From assembly GCA_031280275.1 (NCBI GenBank), contig JAITGX010000097.1, forward strand, positions 1-34,693: 34,693 nucleotides of DNA, given 5' to 3'. Positions 1 to 7,175 of this stretch are shown here, one piece after another. The position numbers and the translations under genes are program-made. The notes under the pieces were generated by a model. It saw nothing but the letters and a program-made list of their open reading frames with translations, searched no databases and was not told where the DNA came from. The DNA comes from Synergistaceae bacterium (lineage in GTDB: Bacteria > Synergistota > Synergistia > Synergistales > Aminobacteriaceae). The first letter of the stretch is position 1; each line of letters begins with the position of its first letter.

Positions 1-83
1 GTCTTCTTTTTCAGAAATTCCAAATCTCGTGCGATTTGGTTAAACTGCTCTCTGCTTACATCACTGTCATATGCCTTACGCAT
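1..83 (-). CDS. IS5-family transposase, N-terminal fragment at the window edge
   Basis: Reading the minus strand from an ATG at 83 gives MRKAYDSDVSREQFNQIARD and then EFLKKK before the sequence leaves the window. This is the usual opening of IS5-type (IS1031/ISL2-like) transposases, which cut and paste their element as DDE enzymes. A good ribosome-binding site (GGGAGAGGAAG) precedes the ATG. The related relic at 23227-23394 continues exactly where this fragment stops (FLKKKTHPREADLYDVF), so the two together reconstruct the first ~75 residues of the family. Whether this copy is intact cannot be seen. It was too short for the ORF track. Confidence 0.75.
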   Translation of the reverse strand, partial: MRKAYDSDVSREQFNQIARDLEFLKKK

Positions 84-163
84 TTACTTCCTCTCCCGTC
101 TGTTCAAATCAAAACTTTATCTTTAAGTATATCTCACTGTAAGAGATATTAGACACGCTCTAA
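1..163 (-). mobile_element. End of an IS5-family insertion sequence (cut by the window edge)
   Basis: The strip holds the first codons of a transposase on the minus strand, its ribosome-binding site, a short leader and an end sequence reading TTAGAGCGTGTC on the minus strand. The same TTAGAGCGT end, followed by transposase sequence, recurs at 23397-23405, which supports this being a true element terminus. Only one end lies inside the window, so the copy may be complete beyond the left edge. The end probably starts at GAGCGT, with TTA as target; this boundary is inferred. Confidence 0.65.
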
Positions 164-173
164 GAGCGTGTTC
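151..173. repeat. Palindrome at the IS boundary
   Basis: AGACACGCTC, TAA, GAGCGTGTTCT forms a near-perfect inverted repeat around a 3-base centre. The left arm is the IS terminus. The right arm looks like a second, outward-facing copy of the same end separated by the likely TAA target. It could also work as a hairpin that stops transcription reading out of the IS. Confidence 0.5.
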
Positions 174-202
174 TTTAGTTTTGATTTCTTTCTCAGCAAA
201 TT

Positions 203-276
203 ATGACAATAAATTTAGAACATTCCCCAAAACCGCAGGGTGGATCAACCCACATATCGGCAAATTGTCATATAAT
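203..276 (+). promoter_or_regulatory. Candidate promoter/operator of the zinc operon
   Basis: A perfect -10 box TATAAT lies at 271-276, 34 nt before the first ATG of the operon. I see no convincing -35 box at the right distance. ATGACAAT (203-210) and ATTGTCAT (264-271) form an inverted pair, the second overlapping the -10. That is where a metal-responsive repressor such as Zur could bind, but the sequence does not match an operator I can name, so the regulatory role is inferred from the gene content downstream. Confidence 0.35.
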
Positions 277-309
277 ATAACATCAAGATTTGTTGAGAGG
301 AAAGCGACT

Positions 310-609
310 ATGAAATTAAAGTTTAATGGGCGCGTCTCCCGGTTGATAGCGTTGGCGGCGGCGCTGGGCGTTGTGGGCGCGGCGGCGCTGGACTTGTTTT
401 TCGCGGCCAATGAGGAGCACAAGTGCTGCGGGGAGGGATGCCCCGTCTGCGCGCAAAATCAAAGCCGTTCCGACGGTTTGAGGTATTTTGTTCCCCCTCT
501 AGCCGCGCGGGGCCTTTCTGCCCTCGCTCTCCTGGCTCACCTGCCCAAGTTCAACGATCCCAGGGAAGTGAGCACCTTAGTGGAGGCCAAGGTCAAGTTG
601 AACGAGTGA
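310..609 (+). CDS. Small Cys-rich membrane protein at the head of the zinc operon
   Basis: The ORF track starts at 181, but the ATG at 310 follows a proper ribosome-binding site (GAGAGGAAAG) and gives a 99-residue protein. It has a basic N-terminus, a hydrophobic segment at about residues 11-35 (LIALAAALGVVGAAALDLFF), the cluster HKCCGEGCPVC, and a second hydrophobic stretch (about 65-80). From memory, short proteins with an H-x-C-x-G-x-x-C-P-x-C signature precede zinc ABC transporters in other anaerobes. A role as a membrane-bound zinc-binding or sensing accessory is inferred from the Cys/His cluster and position. It lies 56 nt upstream of znuA. Confidence 0.7.
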   Translation: MKLKFNGRVSRLIALAAALGVVGAAALDLFFAANEEHKCCGEGCPVCAQNQSRSDGLRYFVPPLAARGLSALALLAHLPKFNDPREVSTLVEAKVKLNE

Positions 610-665
610 GCGTCCCTTTGTCGCTTGGAACGCCATTTTCATTAAAAACAAAGGGAGGAATTGCA

Positions 666-1589
666 ATGAAAAAAATCGTGTCCGTGTTGGCGGCCGTGTG
701 GTTTTTTTGCGCTTGCAGTGCGGCGGCAGGCGCGGAAAAAAGCGAAAAACTCAAGGTCATAACGACTATTTTTCCGGTCTATGACTTCGCTCGCGCCGTG
801 GCCGGGGACAGGGCGGAAATCTCCATGCTGGTGCGGCCGGGGGCGGAGATTCACACCTTCGATCCCTCACCCAAGGATATCATCGAAATTCAGAACGCCG
901 ACGTCTTCATCTGTGTGGGCGGCGAGAGCGAGGCCTGGGTGGACACGCTGTTGAAACCCATGCCCGGCAAGACGGTGCTGCGCCTGATCGAGCATGTGAA
1001 GGCCGTGAAGGAGGAGCTTGTGGAGGGAATGCAGCCGGAAGAGGAGGAAGAAGAGGAAGAGGCCTACGACGAGCACATTTGGACCTCACCCCGGAACGCC
1101 GCGCTGCTGGTGCGGGCCGCGGCGGAGACCTTGAGCGGTGCGGACCCGGCCAACGCCCTTTTCTATCGGGAGAGCGCGGAGAGTTACGTGGAAAAGATCA
1201 AGGCCCTGAGTGAGAAATTTCAAGCCCTCGTGGCCTCCGCCAAACGAAAGACAATCCTGTTCGGTGATCGGTATCCTTTCCGATACTTCTCCGACGAGTT
1301 CGGCCTGGAATACCGCGCCGCCTTTCCCGGCTGCGCCGTGGAGGGGGACGCCAGCGCCGCGACGGTGGCTTATCTGGTGAGGTTCGCTGAACGCGAAAAA
1401 ATCCCCGTGATCTACACCCTGGAGTTCAGCAGCGGGAACATCGCCCGTACCATCGCCGGGGAGACCGGGGCGGAGGTTCTCATCCTGCATTCCTGCCACA
1501 ACGTGACGAGGGAAGAATTCCAGACAGGCGTCACCTGGCTGGATCTGATGAAGAAGAACCTGGAAAACTTGAGAAAGGGGCTTTACTAG
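666..1589 (+). CDS. znuA: Zinc ABC transporter substrate-binding protein (ZnuA-like)
   Basis: The 307-residue protein is the extracytoplasmic metal-capturing component of a zinc/manganese-type ABC importer (cluster A-I). The ATG at 666 is chosen over the longer ORF at 423 because AAAGGGAGGAATTGCA precedes it and a signal peptide follows (MKKIVSVLAAVWFFCAC), possibly with a lipid-modified Cys. Family landmarks are TIFPVYDF, EIHTFDPSP (first metal His) and DEHIWTSP (second His), the latter preceded by an acidic run of eight Glu. Where classic ZnuA has a third His, this protein reads FGDRYPFRYF, and a distal HSCHNVT follows; I recall that pattern from a clostridial-type branch. The acidic loop replaces the usual His-rich loop. 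The gene abuts znuC with no spacer. Confidence 0.9.
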   Translation: MKKIVSVLAAVWFFCACSAAAGAEKSEKLKVITTIFPVYDFARAVAGDRAEISMLVRPGAEIHTFDPSPKDIIEIQNADVFICVGGESEAWVDTLLKPMPGKTVLRLIEHVKAVKEELVEGMQPEEEEEEEEAYDEHIWTSPRNAALLVRAAAETLSGADPANALFYRESAESYVEKIKALSEKFQALVASAKRKTILFGDRYPFRYFSDEFGLEYRAAFPGCAVEGDASAATVAYLVRFAEREKIPVIYTLEFSSGNIARTIAGETGAEVLILHSCHNVTREEFQTGVTWLDLMKKNLENLRKGLY

Positions 1590-2291
1590 GTGCTGGACTG
1601 CCGGAACGTGAGCGTTTCCTACGACGGCAAGACTGTGGTGGAAGACGTCAGTTTCGCACTCGCCCCAGGCGACTGCCTCCGCATCGTCGGTGAGAACGGC
1701 TCGGGCAAGAGCACACTCATGAAAGGGCTTTTAGGTCTCCTCCCCCTATCCGGGGGGGGGACCGTGTTTTGCGTAGGTCGGAACGAAGTCGGCTACCTGC
1801 CTCAGCAGACCCCAGCGCGAGGGGACTTCCCGGCGAACGTGAGAGAGGTGGTGCTGTCCGGGCGGCTTAACCGAAGGGGTTTTTCCCCCTTCTGCACGCG
1901 CCGTGACCGCGCCAGCGCTGATGAGAACATGGAGCGCCTGGGGATCGCCTCTCTGGCGGGTAAGCCCTACCGTGCCTTGTCCGGGGGACAGCAGCGGCGT
2001 GTTCTCCTGGCCCGCGCCCTCTGCGCCGCCGGCACGTTACTGATGCTGGACGAACCCTCGGCGGGCCTGGATCCCCTCGCCGTCTCCCAGGTGGACGTGC
2101 TGCTCGAAAAGCTCAACCAGGAGGGAATGACCCTCGTGGTTATATCCCATGACCTGAAAAGCGCCGCGCACTCCGGCGGTAAAGTCCTCCACATGCGCAA
2201 GAAGGCTCTGTTCTTCGGTTCGGCGGAGGACTACGCGGAGACCGCTCTATATCGTCGCATGACCGCGCCGGAGGGAGGCTGCGGGTTTTGA
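1590..2291 (+). CDS. znuC: Zinc ABC transporter ATP-binding protein
   Basis: This 233-residue ATPase would energise zinc import through the ZnuB permease. Walker A (GENGSGKST), Q-loop region (GYLPQQ), ABC signature (LSGGQQRRVLLARA), Walker B (LLMLDEPSAGLD) and H-loop (VISHD) are all present, so it should be active. The start is a GTG immediately after the znuA stop, with AAAGGGG nine bases upstream. Its end overlaps the znuB start by four bases (TTGA), which suggests translational coupling. The substrate is assigned from the neighbouring binding protein; manganese remains possible. Confidence 0.93.
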   Translation: MLDCRNVSVSYDGKTVVEDVSFALAPGDCLRIVGENGSGKSTLMKGLLGLLPLSGGGTVFCVGRNEVGYLPQQTPARGDFPANVREVVLSGRLNRRGFSPFCTRRDRASADENMERLGIASLAGKPYRALSGGQQRRVLLARALCAAGTLLMLDEPSAGLDPLAVSQVDVLLEKLNQEGMTLVVISHDLKSAAHSGGKVLHMRKKALFFGSAEDYAETALYRRMTAPEGGCGF

Positions 2292-3106
2292 TTGAGCTGT
2301 TCGCGGAGCTTTTCTCCCACGCTTTCGTCATCCGAGCGCTGGTGGTGGGGGCCCTGGTGGCCTTGTGCGCGGCGCTCCTGGGCGTGACGCTGGTGCTCAA
2401 GCGCTGCTCCATGATCGGGGACGGACTTTCCCACGTGGGGTTCGGGGCCCTGGCTCTCGCCATGTCCCTGAGACTGACTCCTCTGGAGGTAAGCCTGCCC
2501 GTTGTGCTTCTGGCCGCGTTCCTGCTGCTGCGCGTCAGCGAGAGTTCCAAAATCCGAGGGGACGCGGCGATAGCCCTCATCTCCAGCAGCTCCCTAGCGG
2601 TGGGTGTGGTGGCGCTCTCCATGACCACCGGCATGAACGCTGACGTGTGCAACTACATGTTCGGTTCGATTCTGACCATGACCAAAAGCGACGTGGCGCT
2701 CAGCGTCGCGGTCGCCGTCGCCGTGCTGACACTCTACCTTCTCTTTTACAGCCGGATCTTCGCCGTGACCTTTGACGAGGACTTCGCGCGAGCCACGGGT
2801 GTGCAGGCGGGCCGCTACAACACGCTGGTTGCCCTCCTGACCGCTATGGTCATCGTCGTCGGAATGCGCATGATGGGGGCTATGCTGATTTCGAGCCTTA
2901 TCATCTTCCCCGCGCTGACGGCCATGCGGGTGTTTTCCAGTTTTCGCGGTGTGACGCTCTGCGCGGCGGTGCTTTCCGTCGCGTGCTTTTTTGTTGGCGT
3001 TACCTTGTCCTTCGCGCTGTCCACGCCCACAGGAGCCAGCGTAGTGCTGGTCAACCTGGCGGCCTTCTGCCTGTTCTCGCTGGTAGGGCTTCTATGGAAG
3101 CGATAA
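2288..3106 (+). CDS. znuB: Zinc ABC transporter permease
   Basis: The 272-residue, very hydrophobic protein has about eight membrane segments and fits the ABC-3 metal permease family. Landmarks include GDGLSHVGFGALALA near residue 45 and the conserved MMGAMLISSLIIFPALTA segment around residue 195. The likely start is a TTG overlapping the znuC stop. The normal terminus ends in Trp-Lys-Arg, and the DNA encoding those last codons plus the stop is the first unit of a short tandem repeat that continues downstream. Confidence 0.92.
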   Translation: MIELFAELFSHAFVIRALVVGALVALCAALLGVTLVLKRCSMIGDGLSHVGFGALALAMSLRLTPLEVSLPVVLLAAFLLLRVSESSKIRGDAAIALISSSSLAVGVVALSMTTGMNADVCNYMFGSILTMTKSDVALSVAVAVAVLTLYLLFYSRIFAVTFDEDFARATGVQAGRYNTLVALLTAMVIVVGMRMMGAMLISSLIIFPALTAMRVFSSFRGVTLCAAVLSVACFFVGVTLSFALSTPTGASVVLVNLAAFCLFSLVGLLWKR

Positions 3107-3140
3107 GATAAAAGGAAGCGATAAAGGGAAGCGATAAAAG
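3096..3140 (+). repeat. Three short tandem repeats at the end of znuB
   Basis: GGAAGCGATAA occurs three times (starting at 3096, 3114 and 3127). The first unit contains the last two codons and stop of znuB. It looks like a slippage duplication of the gene's end. I see no protein or known site encoded by it. Confidence 0.8.
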
Positions 3141-3144
3141 ATTC

Positions 3145-3165
3145 TCAGGGCTCGACGGAGCCTGA
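3145..3165 (+). terminator. Possible weak terminator or attenuator after znuB
   Basis: TCAGGGCTC and GAGCCTGA pair around a GACG loop with one bulged G, followed by AAGTTTTC. The T-run is short, so it could be a partial terminator that lowers expression of the next gene, or only an mRNA-stabilising hairpin. Confidence 0.35.
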
Positions 3166-3186
3166 AAGTTTTCGCAGGAGGAAAAC

Positions 3187-3618
3187 ATGATGAAAAAATT
3201 TCTCCCCGCCGCGCTTTTGACCTTGGCGGCGTTGCTTGGCGGAATCGCCTGGGGCGCAGAGGTTATCGTGATACGAGAAAAGCTGTTCATTCAACAGTGC
3301 AACGACGTGTACCTAAACCCGAACGACTACCTAGGCCGCACCGTCAGGCTGGAGGGTATTTACGGGGAGCTGCCTGGCGAGAAAAACGGTGAGATTCTAA
3401 GCTACGTGTACCGCATTGGCCCCGGTTGCTGCGGCTACGACGGGGTGGCGGGGTTCCGGGTTTTTTACGACGGGGAATCCAAACCTGGACAAGGTGCGTG
3501 GGTCGAGGCCACGGGAACCGTGGAATTGCTGCCTCCCAGCGCGGAAGACGTTGTGGCGCTGCGCCTTTCCCAGCTCAAAGTCCTCGAAAAACGCGGCGCG
3601 GAGTACGTGGCCAACTAA
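3187..3618 (+). CDS. Secreted protein of the zinc operon
   Basis: The 143-residue protein starts with a clear signal peptide (MMKKFLPAALLTLAALLGGIAWGA) behind a consensus AGGAGG site. The mature part contains FIQQCNDVYLNPNDYLGRTV, a GxYGELPG segment and IGPGCCGYDG, and looks like an OB-type beta-barrel. From memory, similar proteins (related to the YcgQ/TIGR03943 group) accompany zinc transport operons in Firmicutes, but I cannot name a function with certainty. The paired Cys and the location suggest a periplasmic zinc-related accessory role; this is inference. Confidence 0.75.
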   Translation: MMKKFLPAALLTLAALLGGIAWGAEVIVIREKLFIQQCNDVYLNPNDYLGRTVRLEGIYGELPGEKNGEILSYVYRIGPGCCGYDGVAGFRVFYDGESKPGQGAWVEATGTVELLPPSAEDVVALRLSQLKVLEKRGAEYVAN

Positions 3619-3683
3619 TTTATGTGTATCACACTTTCAAGTTGCGTTTGGGCGGAGGATAAGGTAGAGTGAGGAAACGACAC

Positions 3684-3707
3684 GCCGTTTATATTGCCGT
3701 TTATATT
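3684..3707 (+). repeat. Perfect 12-bp tandem duplication
   Basis: GCCGTTTATATT occurs twice back to back, ending seven bases before the GGAGG of the next gene. Each unit has an AT-rich TATATT that could act as a -10 box, so the duplication may touch the promoter of the arsA-tadA unit. Confidence 0.7.
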
Positions 3708-3724
3708 ATGGAGGATTTCATAAG

Positions 3725-4054
3725 ATGTTCGGGAGACTCTGGGAGAGGCTGAAAAAATTGGGGAGCGCCTTTTATTCAGGAAAGGCAGCCGCCGTAGGGG
3801 AGTGGTTGTGGCTGTTCGTAGTGGCGTCCTTCCTGGAGAAACGGTATGCGGCCATTCGCAAGGAGGCTTGGGATTCTAATGACAACATCATGCTTTTGCT
3901 TTTCGGGGACTATCTCGGTCTGCCCAACCCCGTCTCCTACTACACCTTAGAACTCCTGCCCTACCTTGCGGAGGAGATGCTCCCCTGGCAAAGGCGTATA
4001 ATGAATCGACAATCGGTGGCCGCCGAAAAAGCGGCTCAGTATGATTTTACATAG
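3725..4054 (+). CDS. Small conserved protein next to the ArsA-type ATPase
   Basis: The 109-residue protein has a good GGAGG site and lies only 8 nt upstream of the ATPase. Its centre reads LLLFGDYLGLPNPVSYYTLE, followed by LLPYLAEEMLPWQRRI. From memory this resembles the 'cory-CC-star' family, short proteins that accompany ArsA-like ATPases and normally end in a Cys-Cys tail. Here the C-terminus (AAEKAAQYDFT) has no cysteines. A hydrophobic patch around residues 27-36 may contact a membrane or a client. Function unknown; a partnership with the ATPase is inferred from the tight linkage. Confidence 0.65.
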   Translation: MFGRLWERLKKLGSAFYSGKAAAVGEWLWLFVVASFLEKRYAAIRKEAWDSNDNIMLLLFGDYLGLPNPVSYYTLELLPYLAEEMLPWQRRIMNRQSVAAEKAAQYDFT

Positions 4055-4062
4055 GTAAGCAG

Positions 4063-5016
4063 GTGATGACCATCAGGCCGTTTACCTTTTTCGGGGGCAA
4101 GGGAGGCACGGGGAAGACGACGTGTTCTGCCGCTTACGCTTTGGCGCTGGCTCGGCGGGGAATAGCGACGCTTTTGGTCTCCACCGACCCAGCCCACTCC
4201 CTCTCCGATATCGTGGACACCGCTCTGGGCAACGACGTCCGACCCATCTGCGAAAACCTCTGGGGGCTCGAAATCGACGCGGAGGCGGAGGCCAAGCGCT
4301 ACATCGGGGAGATACAGGACAAGATGCTGTCTATTGTCAGCGCGGCCATCGTGGATGAGATCAAACGGCAGATGGAGATTGCCTACACGTCGCCGGGGGC
4401 CGAGGAGGCCGCCGCTTTCGATAAGTTCGTCGAACTGATGGACAAGCAAGGAGACCCCTACGAGGCCATCGTCTTCGATACGGCCCCCACGGGCCACACG
4501 CTGCGGCTGCTGTCCCTCCCGGAAATACTGGGCGCGTGGATCGAGAGCCTCATCGCCAAGCGCCGGAAATCGCTGGAACTTTTCAAAATGGCTGGAAGGT
4601 TCGAGGAAGACCTGATGAAGCGCGCCGCAAATGACCCGGTGATCGAGTCCCTCACCCGCAGACAGCAGCGGTTTGAGAAAAGCAGAAAGTACCTGATAAA
4701 TCCGGAAAGCTCCGCTTTCTTCTTCGTTCTGAACGCCGAGCGTATGCCTATTCTGGAGACGTCGAGGGCGGTGGCGCTGCTGGAGAAGTTCGGTATCGTC
4801 GTGGGCGGGGTTGTTGTGAACCGGGTCATTCCCCCGGAAGCGGGTGATTTCTTCGCCGCGCGCCTCACCGCCCAGGAGGGATACCTTCGGGACATCGAGG
4901 AGCGTTTCGGCGGCGGCGGACGGAAGCTGGTCCACCTGCCTCTGCTTCGTTTCGACGTGCGAGGGATGGAACAGGTGAGCGAGGTGGCGAACTTGATAGG
5001 AGGAATTGACGCATGA
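4063..5016 (+). CDS. ArsA/GET3-family ATPase
   Basis: The 317-residue protein has the deviant P-loop GKGGTGKTT near the N-terminus, STDPAHSLSDI (switch I) and DTAPTGHTLRLLSLP (switch II), all typical of ArsA/GET3. It is a single half, unlike the duplicated arsenite-pump ArsA. No arsB, arsC or arsR is nearby and no metal-site Cys cluster is evident, so arsenite export is unlikely. A targeting or assembly ATPase that dimerises on ATP is more plausible. The start is GTG 4063 or ATG 4066; I cannot choose. The stop overlaps a bridging mini-ORF. Confidence 0.85.
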   Translation: MMTIRPFTFFGGKGGTGKTTCSAAYALALARRGIATLLVSTDPAHSLSDIVDTALGNDVRPICENLWGLEIDAEAEAKRYIGEIQDKMLSIVSAAIVDEIKRQMEIAYTSPGAEEAAAFDKFVELMDKQGDPYEAIVFDTAPTGHTLRLLSLPEILGAWIESLIAKRRKSLELFKMAGRFEEDLMKRAANDPVIESLTRRQQRFEKSRKYLINPESSAFFFVLNAERMPILETSRAVALLEKFGIVVGGVVVNRVIPPEAGDFFAARLTAQEGYLRDIEERFGGGGRKLVHLPLLRFDVRGMEQVSEVANLIGGIDA

Positions 5017-5039
5017 CGTCGAGCCGCGTCAGACGATGA
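5013..5039 (+). other. Bridging mini-ORF between arsA-like gene and tadA (MTSSRVRR)
   Basis: An ATG at 5013 overlaps the ATPase stop (ATGA) and sits nine bases after a perfect AGGAGG. It encodes eight residues, and its TGA overlaps the tadA ATG (ATGA again). This arrangement would let ribosomes step across the 20-base gap. The strong ribosome-binding site matches this ATG better than any tadA start, which supports use, but such a short frame can arise by chance. Confidence 0.4.
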
Positions 5040-5506
5040 ACGGGGGAGGACGAGACACCCGCTTCATGACTGAGGCCCTCCGCGAGGCAGAGACAGCCCT
5101 TGCGCGGGGGGACGTTCCCGTGGGGGCTCTGGTGGTTAGGGACGAAGAGGTGCTGGCGAGAAGCTCGAACCTGAAAACCACCGACCCCACCGCCCACGCG
5201 GAAATCCGGGCCATCCGGGAGGCCGCTGAGCGCGTCGGGCGCTGGAACCTGAAGGACTGTGACCTTTTCGTGACCTTGGAGCCCTGCCCTATGTGCGCGG
5301 GGGCCTGCGTTAACGCCCGGCTGCGGGACGTGGTGTTCGGGGCATGGAACTCCAAGACCGGGGCGGCGGGAACCCTGTATAACATCCTTCGCGATACCCG
5401 GCTTAACCACAGGTGCGGGGTGCGAGGCGGCGTAATGGAAGACATGTGCGCGGCCCCGTTGATGGAGTACTTTAAAAGAAAAAGAATCGAAGTAAAGAGG
5501 GAATAA
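5036..5506 (+). CDS. tadA: tRNA-specific adenosine deaminase TadA
   Basis: The 156-residue enzyme deaminates the wobble adenosine of tRNA-Arg(ACG) to inosine. The zinc site is visible as TAHAEIRAI (ligand His plus catalytic Glu) and PCPMCAGAC (two Cys ligands). The tail GAWNSKTGAAGTLYNILRD and RLNH are TadA hallmarks. The ATG at 5036 gives the standard N-terminus just before FMTEALREAE; the track's TTG at 5006 is only two bases after AGGAGG, too close to be used. It is followed by recJ after 4 nt, so both are likely cotranscribed. Confidence 0.93.
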   Translation: MNGGGRDTRFMTEALREAETALARGDVPVGALVVRDEEVLARSSNLKTTDPTAHAEIRAIREAAERVGRWNLKDCDLFVTLEPCPMCAGACVNARLRDVVFGAWNSKTGAAGTLYNILRDTRLNHRCGVRGGVMEDMCAAPLMEYFKRKRIEVKRE

Positions 5507-5510
5507 CGCT

Positions 5511-7175
5511 TTGTTGCCGACCTGTTCGATTTCCAATCTGAGAATCCACGAGATCGGGGACCTTACGAGGGACCTGGCGAAGAAATTATCTTGTCCGGAG
5601 CTGACGGCCGCCGTGCTGGAGATGCTCCATGAAAGCCGGTGCACGGACGCTGACGCGGTTCAGGCGTGGCTCAGGCCTCGTTTCGAGGCTCTGATGGAGG
5701 AGCTGAACCTGGGGATGGGGAGTACCGCCGCGGCGGAAAAATGGCACTCCAGGGGTTCTTTCGGCAACGTGGTGGTCTATGGGGACTACGACACGGACGG
5801 CGTCTCCTCCACCGTGCTGGCGATGGAGATATTCCGGCACAAGGCCCTGGGCGTCCGCTACTACATCCCCAGGCGCGACATGCAGGGTTACGGACTCCAC
5901 GCCAATATCTTGGATCAACTGGCCGCGGGCGGCTGCAACACGCTGGTGGTGGTGGACTGCGGCACCAATGACGAGGAAATGCTTTACGCCTGCCAGCGGA
6001 GGGCGCTGGACGTTTTCGTGTTCGACCACCATTCCGTGAGCGTCCCCTCACCCTCTTTCCCCTTCACGGTCAACCCCTGTGTGGACGGCGACGAGACGGC
6101 CCGGAAACTCTGTGCGACGGCAGTGCTCTGGTGCTGGGCCTGGAAAGGGAAGATCGTTTCCCGGTCCTGGCTGAGTTATGCCCTGGACTTGGCGGCCCTG
6201 GCAACGGTCGCCGACTGTATGCCCCTTCACGTCCTGAACCGCGCCATTGTCCAGAAGGGTCTGGCGCTCATGCGGCATAACCCCAGAAGGGGCCTGTCCG
6301 CCCTCTTCGAAAAACTGGGGGTGACTCAGCACACCCTTTCGGAGGAACAGCTTTCCATGCGGATCATTCCCTGCCTGAACGCGCCGGGGCGGGTAGGTTA
6401 CGCGGACCCCTCCGTCAAGGCGCTGTTGGGGGTGGGGGAGTTTCATTCCCATGTCGACGACCTGATACGGGCCAACAAAAAGCGTCAGACGCTCTCGGAG
6501 CGCATCGTCAGCGAAATCGATGACTTTTCGGGGAAGCGGCGCCACGTGATGTTCGGTGCCGCGTGGCCGGTTGGGGTCTTGAGCGGCGTCGCCAGCCGCA
6601 TTTGCAGCCTGCGGAAGAGTCCGGTGGTGTTGGCTGCGCCTGTAGGGGGGAAAATACGCGGCACCTTGCGGGTTCCCGAGGGGGCGAACGCCGTAGGAAT
6701 TCTGAGTTCCATCGCAGGGCAGCTGGACGCCTGGGGGGGGCACCGTCACGCCGCAGGGTTCTCCGTGCTGTCGGCTCGCTGGGCGGAGGTGGAGGAAAAC
6801 CTTGAAGAGCTGCTGTCCCAGGTTCAGGTCGAAGAGGACGTGGTCAAGGCGCTGGCCCTGTCCCCCGCTCGGATTACCCTGAAAGACTGGAAGGCCGTCG
6901 GCGACCTGGGGCCTTTCGGAAACGACAACCCCTGCCCCTATTTCTACAGGGAAAGAGGAGCCGCGGACAAGGTGGTTCCCTTGGGCAAGGATGGCAAGCA
7001 CTGCGCTGTGGTGGTGGACGAGATGAAGCTCCTGGCCTTCAACGCCGCTTCCGACCTGGAGAACGTCTCCGGCATAACGGGGTGGCTCTATCACCCGCGC
7101 TTGGACTACTGGCGCGACGAGGAGCGCGTCCAGTTCATGCTGGACTGCGCCGTCGCGGAAAGAGGCGCAAAGTGA
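5511..7175 (+). CDS. recJ: Single-stranded-DNA exonuclease RecJ (DHH family)
   Basis: RecJ degrades 5'-ended single strands in recombination and mismatch/base-excision repair using two metal ions. The 554-residue protein carries the DHH-family motifs in order: YGDYDTDGVSS (~residue 90), VVDCGTNDEE (~145), DHHSV (~172), NAPGRVGYADP (~290), and the DHHA1 motif GGHRHAAGF (~410). Length suits bacterial RecJ. The start is TTG at 5511 with AAAGAGGG nine bases upstream. It overlaps the relA start by four bases (GTGA). Confidence 0.9.
   Translation: MLPTCSISNLRIHEIGDLTRDLAKKLSCPELTAAVLEMLHESRCTDADAVQAWLRPRFEALMEELNLGMGSTAAAEKWHSRGSFGNVVVYGDYDTDGVSSTVLAMEIFRHKALGVRYYIPRRDMQGYGLHANILDQLAAGGCNTLVVVDCGTNDEEMLYACQRRALDVFVFDHHSVSVPSPSFPFTVNPCVDGDETARKLCATAVLWCWAWKGKIVSRSWLSYALDLAALATVADCMPLHVLNRAIVQKGLALMRHNPRRGLSALFEKLGVTQHTLSEEQLSMRIIPCLNAPGRVGYADPSVKALLGVGEFHSHVDDLIRANKKRQTLSERIVSEIDDFSGKRRHVMFGAAWPVGVLSGVASRICSLRKSPVVLAAPVGGKIRGTLRVPEGANAVGILSSIAGQLDAWGGHRHAAGFSVLSARWAEVEENLEELLSQVQVEEDVVKALALSPARITLKDWKAVGDLGPFGNDNPCPYFYRERGAADKVVPLGKDGKHCAVVVDEMKLLAFNAASDLENVSGITGWLYHPRLDYWRDEERVQFMLDCAVAERGAK

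Noticed and set aside
4036-4935. 299-residue minus-strand frame over the ArsA-type ATPase
   Set aside because: Antisense shadow; the plus-strand frame has intact P-loop and switch motifs.
4063-5016. Arsenite pump ATPase ArsA
   Set aside because: It is a single ATPase half, with no arsenic genes nearby and no evident Cys metal site.
6048-7094. 348-residue minus-strand frame over recJ
   Set aside because: Antisense shadow of recJ with no family features.
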